NCBI RefSeq assembly: GCF_033097485.1
Contig: NZ_AP028634.1
Span: 558,001 to 622,000, forward strand
From: Pyrofollis japonicus
GTDB taxonomy: Archaea; Thermoproteota; Thermoprotei_A; Sulfolobales; Pyrodictiaceae
DNA length: 64,000 nucleotides
Reading direction: 5' to 3'
The stretch's first letter is position 1. Every line of letters starts with the position of its first letter. The notes under the pieces are model-generated. The model saw nothing but the letters and a program-made list of their open reading frames with translations. It searched no databases and was not told the DNA's origin. This document shows positions 34,563 to 43,549 of this stretch, one piece after another. The translations under genes and the position numbers were made by a program.

Positions 34563-36881
34563 ATGACGTCTCGGAAGGGGCTCAGCCTCGTACTGGTGTG
34601 GCATTTTCATCAGCCCTGGTACCTTGTTGGAGACGAGCTCCTGCTTCCCTGGACAAGGCTACACACTACAGCTAACTACTATAAGATGGCGTATATTCTA
34701 TCAAGGCACCCGGAAATACGTGTCGCATTTACTTTCAGTGGTTCACTCCTCGCACAGCTTGAAATCTATAGTGAGAAGGGGTTAGTGGATAGGCATGCCA
34801 AGATCACGAAAAAGCTTGCAGAAGGCTACGAGCTTACAGCTGAAGAGAAAAAAGCAATGCTGAGCATTCCTGGCGGCTTCTTTGATATAAACCAGGACAG
34901 GATAGTTTCCAAGGTACCGAGGTACCGTGAGTTAAAAGACAAACTAACAAGGATATCTCAAGAATATGATCTCCTCACTGATAGAGACTATGAGGAAAAG
35001 CTAACTTCTTCATTCACGGATCAAGACCTCATAGATATAGCCTTTTTGTTTAACCTGTTCTGGACAGACCCGCTCATACTTCGAGAGGAATGCCCAACTC
35101 TTTACGAAGTGCGGGAAAACGCCGTCCGAGGCAACATTGCTCGCTTTGAAAGAGAACAGCTCAGCATACTCCTTAACTTCCACGAAAAAATTATGAAAAA
35201 GACAATAGGGTTTTTCCGAGAACTTGCCCATAGCAAACAAGCAGAGCTAATTCTAGTCCCATATAGTCATCCACTTTCCCCCATTCTTGCAGACTTGGGC
35301 TGGTTAGAAGACTTAGAGATACATATAGAGAAAAGTATAGACTTGTTTCTAAGACTCTTCGGGCTAAGGCCAAAAACGATATGGCCCCCAGAACTGGCGG
35401 TTAATAATGACGTACTTGAGCTATATTCAAGGTTCTTTGACTCCGCTATAACCGATAAATCCCTGCTTGCTAAAAGCGGGATAGACATATCTACGCCGAG
35501 AAACACGCTAAGGCCATGGCTATTCAAAACAGAGAGCGGTCATAAACTATACGTGTACTTTAGAGATACCGGGCTCAGTGACCTAATAAGCTTCGTATAC
35601 CACACCATGGATGCCAAGACAGCTGTAAATGATTTTATCAATAGGCTTCGTAGCATAAAGAATACGCTAGAAACCTCCGTGGATGCAGTCACAGTCGTGG
35701 CACTCGATGGCGAAAACCCGTGGGAATGGTATGAGGCTTTCGGCGATACATTTCTTGACACGTTGTACTCGGAGCTTGCTGCTATGCAAAGCCAGGGAGA
35801 AATGTCTATGACAATAATTACTGATATTACTGAAAAACTTAGCTCTATCGATTTAAGCGAACTCCCGCTAACTAGGCAAAAGTACTTGGACATAGCCGGG
35901 AAAAACATAGCAGATATACCGATGAGCTTCGAAAGGGACGGCTACAATGAGATACCGCGCCGTACGGTATATGCAAGGATAGCTGAAGGGTCTTGGGCTG
36001 GCGGCGAGCTAGCTAAATGGATAGGTAGGCGGCAGAAGAATGCTGCATGGGCAATACTAGCACAAACAAGAAACGATGTCCTTAAGGCACTCAATACAAC
36101 GAGCATCAAAGACGCTTACCGAAGAAGTCCAAGAGCAGTTGAGAACCTGCTAAGAGCCGAGGCGAGCGACTGGTTCTGGTGGTACGGTGATAGCCCTGAA
36201 TTCCCTGTCAACAAGCTCTTTAAACACTACTTGGCAGAAGCCTATAAGTCCATAGGGTTCAGCCTACCTAAGTACTTGGCCGCCTCATTTAACCTCGATG
36301 GAACACCCGCTGGTGTACTGAATACGGAGGCTCCTAAGCCAGCGGCTAATCCTCCAGTAATAGACGGCGTCTTAGACGATGAAATATGGTTACACCCTCT
36401 TAAGCTACCGATAAGGAGTGACGTTATCGATGAAGTCCTCCTAGCAGTAGACAAGGATAATCTATATTTAGCAATTGTTCCTGGACCCCGCCAGTCGTTG
36501 AAGAGTATTAGAGAAGTCACTGCATCCATATACGTGGCTAGTCCTTGGAGAAGCGTGGATCCACGACACCCCGGATATAATGTTTATCCGCGCGGTGCCA
36601 GCAACGATATTGGAATGGGGCTTTTCTTCGAAATAGAGGTCACTATTCCGAATTTAGATGCAGCGGTAAACGCGGCAGATGGTTCAGAGGGATGGGTAAA
36701 ACTCTATAGAGTTCCACAACTAGCATTGAAAGATGTTGTTGAACTGGCCGTCCCCTGGTTCATGATAGGCTTAGATAAAGGCGATGCTGCTTTCGTCACT
36801 GCAGCAATATATAGGCATGGGCGGCTCATAGGCTCTGCTACTAGACGCGGTAAAGTATATAAGATACGTGTACCGAAGTAG
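34563..36881 (+). CDS. GH57 family alpha-glucan hydrolase/transferase with C-terminal domain
   Basis: 772 aa from ATG at 34563, 6 nt after GGTGA. A reading frame from 34293 would start inside the phosphorylase gene. GH57 motif 1 is WHFHQPWY (about 13-20), motif 3 contains IWPPELAVNND with the catalytic Glu (about 277), and motif 4 VVALDGENPWEWYE with the catalytic Asp (about 382). A C-terminal beta domain (about 590-770) resembles a glucan-binding or DOMON-like module. There is no signal peptide, so it acts inside the cell. The gene is visibly more AT-rich than malQ and glgP, hinting at transfer. Confidence 0.88.
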   Translation: MTSRKGLSLVLVWHFHQPWYLVGDELLLPWTRLHTTANYYKMAYILSRHPEIRVAFTFSGSLLAQLEIYSEKGLVDRHAKITKKLAEGYELTAEEKKAMLSIPGGFFDINQDRIVSKVPRYRELKDKLTRISQEYDLLTDRDYEEKLTSSFTDQDLIDIAFLFNLFWTDPLILREECPTLYEVRENAVRGNIARFEREQLSILLNFHEKIMKKTIGFFRELAHSKQAELILVPYSHPLSPILADLGWLEDLEIHIEKSIDLFLRLFGLRPKTIWPPELAVNNDVLELYSRFFDSAITDKSLLAKSGIDISTPRNTLRPWLFKTESGHKLYVYFRDTGLSDLISFVYHTMDAKTAVNDFINRLRSIKNTLETSVDAVTVVALDGENPWEWYEAFGDTFLDTLYSELAAMQSQGEMSMTIITDITEKLSSIDLSELPLTRQKYLDIAGKNIADIPMSFERDGYNEIPRRTVYARIAEGSWAGGELAKWIGRRQKNAAWAILAQTRNDVLKALNTTSIKDAYRRSPRAVENLLRAEASDWFWWYGDSPEFPVNKLFKHYLAEAYKSIGFSLPKYLAASFNLDGTPAGVLNTEAPKPAANPPVIDGVLDDEIWLHPLKLPIRSDVIDEVLLAVDKDNLYLAIVPGPRQSLKSIREVTASIYVASPWRSVDPRHPGYNVYPRGASNDIGMGLFFEIEVTIPNLDAAVNAADGSEGWVKLYRVPQLALKDVVELAVPWFMIGLDKGDAAFVTAAIYRHGRLIGSATRRGKVYKIRVPK

Positions 36882-36921
36882 CCTCTGCTTCAGATACGCT
36901 GGGAAGAGTAGGAAACAAGGC

Positions 36922-37515
36922 ATGGGAGCCATAGCTGGTCCTGGAAAACATGTAGAGCTTGCAAAGTTCAAGCCCTTCTACATCGGCCTCCTCTTATCCA
37001 TAGCTATTCTGATCGCTTCGCCACTGCTCTTCGCTACAAGGTGCAGCTATGCTCCATGTAGATCGTCTAGCGCGGTACTCGGGTTGCTCGGCGCCATAGG
37101 GGCTGCACTGCTCCTTGTAGCGATCCACGAGTCGGCCCACTATACTGCTGCCAGGCTCCTACACGTTCCGGGAGCAAGGCTGGTGTTTAACCGGAGGCTT
37201 GGCGCAGTAATGCTCGACTACAACTACATGACCCCGAAGCAATACGTCGTGGTTGCCCTAGCCCCGCAGCTCCTCACGCCTATCCTGCTGTGGGCTGCTA
37301 TACTCACAAGTGGCTTCGCAGCATTGGCGCTCTGCATCATGGGTGCAGCAAACCTCGCTGGCGGGGCACCAGACATAGTCAATGCGCTCTACTTCGGCCT
37401 AGTACACGGCAGTGCTGAGCGCTTCCACCTCCTCTATCGCTGGGATGGTAGCGTTGAGGGAGGAGTAGTAGAGTACAGAGACAAGCTAGTAGTATACGTG
37501 ATGAGAACTGCGTAA
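36922..37515 (+). CDS. Membrane zinc metalloprotease-like protein (M50/DUF3267 type)
   Basis: 197 aa from ATG 36922 (an upstream ATG at 36868 would overlap the GH57 gene). Four to five hydrophobic helices, with LLLVAIHESAHYTAARLLHVPGA placing HExxH in the second membrane segment and GGAPDIVNALY in a later helix as the likely third zinc ligand (Asp). This is the arrangement of site-2 protease-like intramembrane enzymes. Substrate unknown. Confidence 0.72.
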   Translation: MGAIAGPGKHVELAKFKPFYIGLLLSIAILIASPLLFATRCSYAPCRSSSAVLGLLGAIGAALLLVAIHESAHYTAARLLHVPGARLVFNRRLGAVMLDYNYMTPKQYVVVALAPQLLTPILLWAAILTSGFAALALCIMGAANLAGGAPDIVNALYFGLVHGSAERFHLLYRWDGSVEGGVVEYRDKLVVYVMRTA

Positions 37516-37531
37516 GCGCTTATCTCTACGC

Positions 37532-38026
37532 CTAACTAGCTTGGTTTCCCTGCTTTATGAGGGATGCGACCTCTTTTACCAGCTTCTCAATCCTCTTATA
37601 AGCATCCTCTACGTCTCTCTCGGCACACCAGCCCTCATAGAAACAAACATGCATTGAGTTACCGGCAAACCATGCATCACTAACCCATTCTCCAAGCTCT
37701 TCCTCGAGCCTCCTCTTATACTCCCATAGCTCTCCATGGCTTGTCAACCTCCTACCCTCCCTCCAGTAAGCATAGGCCTTGACGGCTAGAGCAACGGCTC
37801 CCCAAAGCTTCTCGGCGGCTTGTCTAACATTGCCTCTGCTGAGCTCCTCCTTGGCCTCTTTTAGCAAGTCCATGGCGGCTTCTACATACTCCCTAGCCCT
37901 GTCCCGTGGATCCATGTTCTGGCTAAGAAGCTCTACTAGATACTCGTCAACGCTGAAGCCAAGTTTCTTGGCTTCCTCCCTGATACGCCTAGCAAGCCTA
38001 CCACGAAGGACCACGGCTTCATTCAA
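37532..38026 (-). CDS. PaREP1 / HEPN-like domain protein
   Basis: 164 aa. DPRDRAREYVEAAMDLLKEAKEELSRGNVRQAAEKLWGAVALAVKAYAYW is the characteristic PaREP1 core, an alpha-helical HEPN-fold module widespread in crenarchaea. The N-terminal 35 residues resemble an AbrB/RHH-like or helical antitoxin segment. A partner nucleotidyltransferase is not adjacent. Function unproven; may belong to a toxin-antitoxin or nucleotide-binding system. A TATA-like GATATAACC lies just upstream (38050). Confidence 0.75.
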   Translation of the reverse strand: MNEAVVLRGRLARRIREEAKKLGFSVDEYLVELLSQNMDPRDRAREYVEAAMDLLKEAKEELSRGNVRQAAEKLWGAVALAVKAYAYWREGRRLTSHGELWEYKRRLEEELGEWVSDAWFAGNSMHVCFYEGWCAERDVEDAYKRIEKLVKEVASLIKQGNQAS

Positions 38027-38304
38027 GAATTCGGCACCTCATTATAGCGATATAACCTCGGGACCCCTAAAAGACCTGGTTAAGCATCTAGAATCGCAGA
38101 ATAAGAGCTAGCTGTAACAATCTTATGGCATTACCTAGGTACTTTTGGTAATTTACTGTTAGTACTAGGGCAACGCCATTATAATGTTTATTCTTCTCCG
38201 AGCCTTGTTTCTATCGGAACATTGTTTAGCTAGCCCGGTTCTAGTCTCTGGCCTCGGAGCATCCTTCGGCTAGGAGGGCTTGAACAGAGTTGCAGCCGGT
38301 GAAG

Positions 38305-39405
38305 ATGGTTCATCGTAGCAGTGCCTTCGGCGTCTATGTGAGCCTTGTGCTCCTCGTGGAGGCTTTGTGGGCTGCGGCTACTAGTCGGTACCCTGGTCAT
38401 GCCTACTTGATGGCATCGGTTGTTCTCCCCGTCTTTGTCGCCTCTATTGCTGCCAGCTATGCGGTCTCGGGTGCAAGGCGGCATCCCCGGGCAGGGAGGA
38501 TTTCCCTACTCCTCTCCTTCGGCGTACTCGTTGTCGCCTTGGCGGGTCTCGTTGCAGGCGTCCTCGTGGTCTCCAGCAATTTCTTCGAGCTATGGGGGCT
38601 CGGTATAGCATACCTTGTCTTCTCGTTAGCGCTGTGGGCTGCGGCGGCTGCTACGCCCCCAGGCACTGTTAGGCTTAGCGTAGCAGGCCTCGCCTATGCA
38701 TTCAGCCTTGCAGCCGTCTACACCTTTATCCCGGCGAGCAATAGGGGGTTCTTCGAGGACCTCTTCGGCCTCGTGCACGCGGTAGCTGTTACCTCTATCT
38801 ACGCGGTAACGATACACTCCTTCCCCTCAACATACGGTGATAAGCCCCGGCTCCTACTAGTCTACGTGCTCTACGCCTTACAGGGAGCCGGGCTGGCAAC
38901 GTACATGGCGGAGCCGCCCATAGGGGCTCTCGTGCTTAGCACCGTTATGCTCCTCTACCCCCTGGCGATAGGGCTTGATCGCTCGCCTAGATACCTAGCG
39001 AAGATAAGGTCAATGCCGCCGGGACCTGCAAGGAGTAGCCACATGTACTTTCTTCTAGGCCACTGGTTCGCAGCAGCATACAGCCTAATGGCCTTCGGAA
39101 CAGCCTTAATGTACTGGGGCGCCCCTCTCCAAGCACTAACACTGTTCACTCACATACACACAGTAACAATAGGCTTCGTCACCCAGCACATACTAATACA
39201 CGCCCCAATGATGGTGCCCATAATTCTCGGCATCGCGACTGCGAGGCGATACACAGCACTAGGCTACATACTATTATTCATAGCCACGATAGCGTTCCCC
39301 ATAAGCCTAACAACCGCGCTAATAACCTACATACTAGCACTTGTAGCAATGACGCTAATAGTATGGCCGAGAAAAGGCCCCAAAACAATACCCCCAGCAA
39401 TCTAG
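38305..39405 (+). CDS. Multi-pass membrane protein with histidine clusters, NnrS/heme-copper-oxidase-like
   Basis: 366 aa from ATG 38305, 8 nt after GGTG. About eleven hydrophobic helices. Histidines fall in membrane segments: FGLVHAVAVTS, FLLGHWFAAAY, FTHIHTVTIGF and QHILIHAPMM, a pattern seen in NnrS-like and cytochrome oxidase subunit I-like proteins that bind heme or copper. It may serve nitric oxide handling or respiration, which would fit the octaheme cytochrome at the left end. This is inference. Family assignment is tentative. Confidence 0.6.
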   Translation: MVHRSSAFGVYVSLVLLVEALWAAATSRYPGHAYLMASVVLPVFVASIAASYAVSGARRHPRAGRISLLLSFGVLVVALAGLVAGVLVVSSNFFELWGLGIAYLVFSLALWAAAAATPPGTVRLSVAGLAYAFSLAAVYTFIPASNRGFFEDLFGLVHAVAVTSIYAVTIHSFPSTYGDKPRLLLVYVLYALQGAGLATYMAEPPIGALVLSTVMLLYPLAIGLDRSPRYLAKIRSMPPGPARSSHMYFLLGHWFAAAYSLMAFGTALMYWGAPLQALTLFTHIHTVTIGFVTQHILIHAPMMVPIILGIATARRYTALGYILLFIATIAFPISLTTALITYILALVAMTLIVWPRKGPKTIPPAI

Positions 39406-39495
39406 GTATTAACTGAAAATAGTCAAGGTGTTTAATGAGAGCATCGTAAAGGTTTACTACATTGCCTTGAAATAGAACGGAGGTGCTACTATGAA

Positions 39496-39930
39496 ATGAC
39501 AAGGGTGAGTCGCGAACAACTGGAGATGTTCCTACGAGAAGCTAGTGAAGCCATTAGCGAGGCGAAGAGACTCGTGCGTAGGGATTTTGAGACATTTATG
39601 GCAAGTCTTGAGGCGCGCTATGCTCTTCGCTATGCCCTTATAGCGTTTGTTGAGGCTGTAACCGATGCTATAACCCTAGTATTGGAAGCAGATCATGGAG
39701 TAGCTCCCGACTCTTATCGCGAAGCTGTACTCTTAGCCGCCGAAAAGGGCATAATACCCTATTCTCTTGCAGAAAGGCTAGTAAAGCTGGTTTCGCTTCG
39801 AAATATGCTTGTGCACCGCTACTGGCGCATAGATGATGCAAGACTATATAGGGAAACACGTGAAAACGTAACATATGCGAAGAGTATACTAGAGGCTTTG
39901 AAGAAGTATGTCGAGACTATCGATCCGTGA
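39496..39930 (+). CDS. hepT: HepT-type HEPN toxin
   Basis: 144 aa, all-alpha. The segment LVSLRNMLVHRYWRIDDARLYRE contains the RxxxxHxYW motif of HEPN ribonucleases of the HepT/MntA system. It ends YVETIDP and overlaps the following nucleotidyltransferase gene by 23 nt. The toxin cleaves RNA and is silenced by modification of its motif tyrosine by the partner. Confidence 0.86.
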   Translation: MTRVSREQLEMFLREASEAISEAKRLVRRDFETFMASLEARYALRYALIAFVEAVTDAITLVLEADHGVAPDSYREAVLLAAEKGIIPYSLAERLVKLVSLRNMLVHRYWRIDDARLYRETRENVTYAKSILEALKKYVETIDP

Positions 39931-40378
39931 GGACATAAAGAAGCGTAGTATAAGATTTAATGAGAAACAACTAGAGGCTATTAAGAACCTGTTAGCTAGT
40001 GCTTTGCAACAACGCGATGAAGTAGTATTAGCGATTCTCTTCGGGGGCTTATTGATACGCGGCAAACCCGTTAGAGATATCGATGTAGCAGTCTATACTG
40101 ACTATAGGGTTGGGTCTGAAGAGTGGCCTGTCTATGTAGACGAGTTGCGTCATAATCTTGAGAAGCTCCTGCGCATTGAGCTTGGTATCGAGAAGGCAGT
40201 AGACGTAGTGCTCTTAGAATACGCTCCTCCAAAGCTAAGGGCAGAAATCCTCTCTAAGGGCTTAATCCTCGTAGATAAGGTGCCCGGAATTAGGAGTGTG
40301 CTTCTCCTGCATGCGAGAGACGAGCTTGCAAGGTTTACTCGCCGTTTATCACGGGAAACTGCGCAGCTAGCGGTTTAA
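39908..40378 (+). CDS. mntA: MNT-domain nucleotidyltransferase antitoxin
   Basis: 156 aa. VLAILFGGLLIRGKPVRDIDVAVYTD is the minimal nucleotidyltransferase motif (G-G/S...DxD), and VDVVLLEYAPPKL carries the third acidic residue. The glycine loop is one residue longer than the common GSxARG form. Overlaps hepT, so the pair is cotranslated. In characterised systems MntA transfers AMP to HepT and neutralises it. Confidence 0.86.
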   Translation: MSRLSIREDIKKRSIRFNEKQLEAIKNLLASALQQRDEVVLAILFGGLLIRGKPVRDIDVAVYTDYRVGSEEWPVYVDELRHNLEKLLRIELGIEKAVDVVLLEYAPPKLRAEILSKGLILVDKVPGIRSVLLLHARDELARFTRRLSRETAQLAV

Positions 40379-40437
40379 CCGATCTTTAGCTATAATAGGG
40401 CCAGCTTCTACAGCATTGTAGGGCCTGGATAGTAACG

Positions 40438-40445
40438 CTTTTATA
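40438..40445 (+). promoter_or_regulatory. TATA box of proC
   Basis: CTTTTATA lies 42 nt upstream of the ATG at 40487, placing the transcription start around 40468 and giving a short untranslated leader. This supports 40487 as the intended proC start. Confidence 0.45.
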
Positions 40446-40486
40446 GTGTGGGTTTGTTGTCTCACTGGTGCTCGGTGTATGTAGGG

Positions 40487-41315
40487 ATGAGTCTTCCAGG
40501 GGCTTAGTGTAGCTGTTATCGGTGGAGGGAAGGTTGGTTCCTCTATAGCTCTCTCGCTCCGAGACTGCGGCGCAAGGGTCATTGTGACTGCTAGGAGCAG
40601 GGAGACGGTTGAGAAGCTCCGCCTCCTGGGCCTCGAGTCGACTAATTGTAATCGGTGCGCAGTGGAGAAGGCGAGAGTAGTCTTCATAGCTGTTAAGCCT
40701 TACCAGTTCCCCGTGGTCGCCAGGGAGATAAGCAGCGTGGTTAAGGGCAGGATAGTTGTCTCCGTGATGGCTGCTATACCTCACCGGCTCCTCTCTAGAG
40801 CCCTGCCCGGTGCAGAGATCTATCGGACTATGCCTAACCTGAATATCCGTATAAGGCGTAGCCTCACAGCCCTCTATGCCCCCGAGGATGCTGCTAACAA
40901 GGAGCTGGTAAAGCGGCTTCTCGAATGCTTTGGCAGTGTCTACGAGATACCCGAGGAGCTTATGGACGCGTGGACAGCAGTGGCTGGCTCCGGGCCAGCG
41001 CTCGTAGCAGAGTTCCTGGACGCCATCGTACTAGCCTCCCTATCCGTCGGGCTCCCCCGCGACGTTGCTAGGAGGGTTGCGGCAGAGCTCCTAGAATCCA
41101 CTGCCCACTACCTGCTCGAGCACCCTGATGTGCACCCGAGCGAGCTGAGAGACGAGGTGACGACCCCGGCGGGCACGACTATTGCGGCTATAAGGATTCT
41201 TGAGAGCAAGGGCTTCAAGTCAGCGGTCATAGACGCCGTAAGGGATGCGACGAAGAGAGCAGTAGACTTGGCCAAGGAGATAGAGGAGAAGGTGAGGCAG
41301 GCGGGAGGCTTCTAA
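40487..41315 (+). CDS. proC: Pyrroline-5-carboxylate reductase, frameshifted at its 5' end
   Basis: The main frame (from CTT at 40503) begins LSVAVIGGGKVGSSIALSLRD, the Rossmann loop of ProC, and ends with ELLESTAHYLLEHPDVHPSELRDEVTTPAGTT, its C-terminal signature. This frame has no ATG, GTG or TTG after an upstream TGA. ATG at 40487 (MSLPG) leads into the right sequence only if one G of the GGGG run at 40499-40502 is skipped. Either a sequencing/assembly slip, a pseudogene-making mutation, or programmed +1 frameshifting explains this. The enzyme reduces pyrroline-5-carboxylate to proline. Confidence 0.82.
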
Positions 41316-41320
41316 AAATC

Positions 41321-43330
41321 TCACCGTGTGTCCTCTTTCCTCTCCTGCTCCTCCTTCTTTTCGCCGGCCAGGTGCTTGTCAAGCCACTCTAGTATCAGCT
41401 GGAGCCTCTTCACCCTGTGCTTTGGCTTGCCGCTCCTCGACAGGTCGTGGCTCTCTCCAGGGAATATTGCTAGCCTCGTTGGGACGTGGTGGAGCTTGAG
41501 CGCCGTGTATAGCTGAAGGGCTTGGTCTAGCCAGCACCTGTAGTCCTGGTCGCTGTGAATTATCAGCGTAGGCGTCTTTACGCGGTCCGCGTACTTTAGC
41601 GGGCTCTTCTCCCAGCACTTCTCGGCGTCCCTCCACGGTGTGCAGCATATCTGGTCTTCTACGAAGTACCATCCTATGTCCGTGGTGCCGTACATGCTTA
41701 TCCAGTTAGATATGCTTCTCATCGTGACAGCTGCCCGGAAGAAGTCGGTGTGCCCTATGACCCAGTTTGTCATGAAGCCTCCGTAGCTCCCGCCCATGAC
41801 TGCTGCCTTGTCCTTGGGGAGTCCCAGCTTCTCTACGGCGTACTGGGCGGCTTCCATTAGGTCTTGGTAGTCTCTTTCGCCGTACTTGCACCTTATGTCT
41901 GCGAACTCCTCGCTATACCCGTCGCTGCCCCTCGGGTTGACATAGACCACTGTGTAGCCGTGGCTTGCTAGCACGTGGAACTCGTGTATGAAGCCGTAGC
42001 CCCACATGGTCTTGGGGCCACCGTGGATGTAGAGCACCCATCCCTTCTCCTCGACGCCCCTCGGCGGGCGGAGCACCCATCCCTCTATAGGCTCGCCGTC
42101 ACTCGCCACGAACTCTATGCGCTGTGGCTCGCTGAGCAAGTGCCTCCTAGTCCACGCCTCTGTGTGCCTCGTCACCTTCTTGGCGACGCCGTCCCGGTAG
42201 ATGTAGAGCTCCTTGGGGCTCGTAGGCGTCATGAGAGTGTAGGCTACTAGTTCTCCGCTCCTCGTCGCCGAGAACTCGTCGACCACGGCACCGCTAGGAG
42301 CCACTAGGGGCCTCGGCTCCCCTCCCTCGTCCACCGCGTAGAGCTTCACCTCTCCATGATCGCTCACGAGGAACACTATGCCCCTCCTAGTCCATAGGAG
42401 GCGGCGGGTACAGCTAGGCCCCCTCACATCACTGTTCACGGTATTGGAGGCGTTGCGGCCCAGGCCGCAGGTTAGGCACTCCTCCGACCCATCGAGCCCG
42501 AACACTATTACCTTGTTGTGGGTCGCGAAGCCATGCTCCCTGCGATGCCCCAGATAGGCCAGCTTCTTGGAGTCAGGGGACCAGGCTACCTCTCCGTAGC
42601 CGCTCAGCCCGTCTGCTAGAACCCAGTGCTCTCCCCTAACAGTGTCGTAGATGTAGATCCTCGTGAGGTAGGGCTTCTCCTCGTCATAGGACACTGCCAT
42701 GGCAATGTATCTCCCGTCCGGGCTCCAGTCAACGCTACCCACTTGCACCCATTCCAGCCCTAGGTCAATCTCCTCCATTGCCCCAGAGTCAGCGTCTATT
42801 ATGAAGGGCTTAACCCTGGTATTGTAGACGTAGCCCTTGCCGTTAAACCAGACAGGTAGGTGCTCAACTATCTTGACGTCCTCATCGGGCCTACCAGTAG
42901 CTATGGCTACTACTAGTCGCCGGGAGCCAGGAGCCCACGAGGCAGAGGCCAGCCCCTGTATCCTTGCGAGGAGCATGCTGCCCGTGGAGTCGGGGGTTGC
43001 GAGCCTCAGCTCCAAGCCGGGCAGCTTAGAGCCCTTCTGCTGCCTCTGGCCCTGCTCCGCTCGGTGTACGAAGACGTATCGCGACCCGTCGGGCGAGGGG
43101 AGTGGGCAGGTGTCGCTGGGCCCGCTCTGCAGCACGCGGGCCGAGCCATGCACGGCATCGTACAGCATTATGGTTGACTCGTAGCGGTCGGTCTCCAGCG
43201 ATATCTTCGTGGCCACGTAGAAGACCTTGCCCGGGTCCTCTGCGGGGACACTAGGGCTCGAGACAAGGACGAGTCCGTCCAGGCTCTCGGGCCTAACTTT
43301 CTTCTCCGGCAAAACGGCTAACCCGGGCAC
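41321..43330 (-). CDS. Prolyl-oligopeptidase-family (S9) peptidase / acylaminoacyl-peptidase
   Basis: 669 aa from GTG 43330 after GGGAGG. The longer frame to 43411 would start upstream of a good TATA element (about 43384-43393) and is not used. N-terminal beta-propeller repeats (SPDGRYIAMA, SPDSKKLAYLG) cover residues 1-410. The alpha/beta-hydrolase domain carries the nucleophile GGSYGG (about S514), HSDQDYRC (Asp) and GESHDLS (His). Cytosolic oligopeptide or N-acyl-peptide cleavage is expected. Convergent with proC. Confidence 0.9.
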   Translation of the reverse strand: MPGLAVLPEKKVRPESLDGLVLVSSPSVPAEDPGKVFYVATKISLETDRYESTIMLYDAVHGSARVLQSGPSDTCPLPSPDGSRYVFVHRAEQGQRQQKGSKLPGLELRLATPDSTGSMLLARIQGLASASWAPGSRRLVVAIATGRPDEDVKIVEHLPVWFNGKGYVYNTRVKPFIIDADSGAMEEIDLGLEWVQVGSVDWSPDGRYIAMAVSYDEEKPYLTRIYIYDTVRGEHWVLADGLSGYGEVAWSPDSKKLAYLGHRREHGFATHNKVIVFGLDGSEECLTCGLGRNASNTVNSDVRGPSCTRRLLWTRRGIVFLVSDHGEVKLYAVDEGGEPRPLVAPSGAVVDEFSATRSGELVAYTLMTPTSPKELYIYRDGVAKKVTRHTEAWTRRHLLSEPQRIEFVASDGEPIEGWVLRPPRGVEEKGWVLYIHGGPKTMWGYGFIHEFHVLASHGYTVVYVNPRGSDGYSEEFADIRCKYGERDYQDLMEAAQYAVEKLGLPKDKAAVMGGSYGGFMTNWVIGHTDFFRAAVTMRSISNWISMYGTTDIGWYFVEDQICCTPWRDAEKCWEKSPLKYADRVKTPTLIIHSDQDYRCWLDQALQLYTALKLHHVPTRLAIFPGESHDLSRSGKPKHRVKRLQLILEWLDKHLAGEKKEEQERKEDTR

Positions 43331-43383
43331 AGCGATATAGCCTCCCAGCCCGTATATAGGGGGTTCGCCGCCCACGATAAAGC

Positions 43384-43393
43384 CATAAATATT
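43384..43393 (-). promoter_or_regulatory. TATA element of the S9 peptidase gene
   Basis: Minus-strand TTAATATTTATGG centred here would start transcription near 43360, about 30 nt before the GTG at 43330. It rules out the longer reading-frame start at 43411. Confidence 0.45.
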
Positions 43394-43549
43394 AACGCGG
43401 CCCAGAAACACGGACGGTATTGTCGCAACGCGTTTATCCCGTAGAAGCGTGGAGAAAGCTCTGGCTCCTCAAGAGAAAAACGCTAGGGGCCTAGAAGCTT
43501 ATCCCGAGTATTGAGTATTCCGCTCACATGTGCGGGGTAGCGAGGCTCC

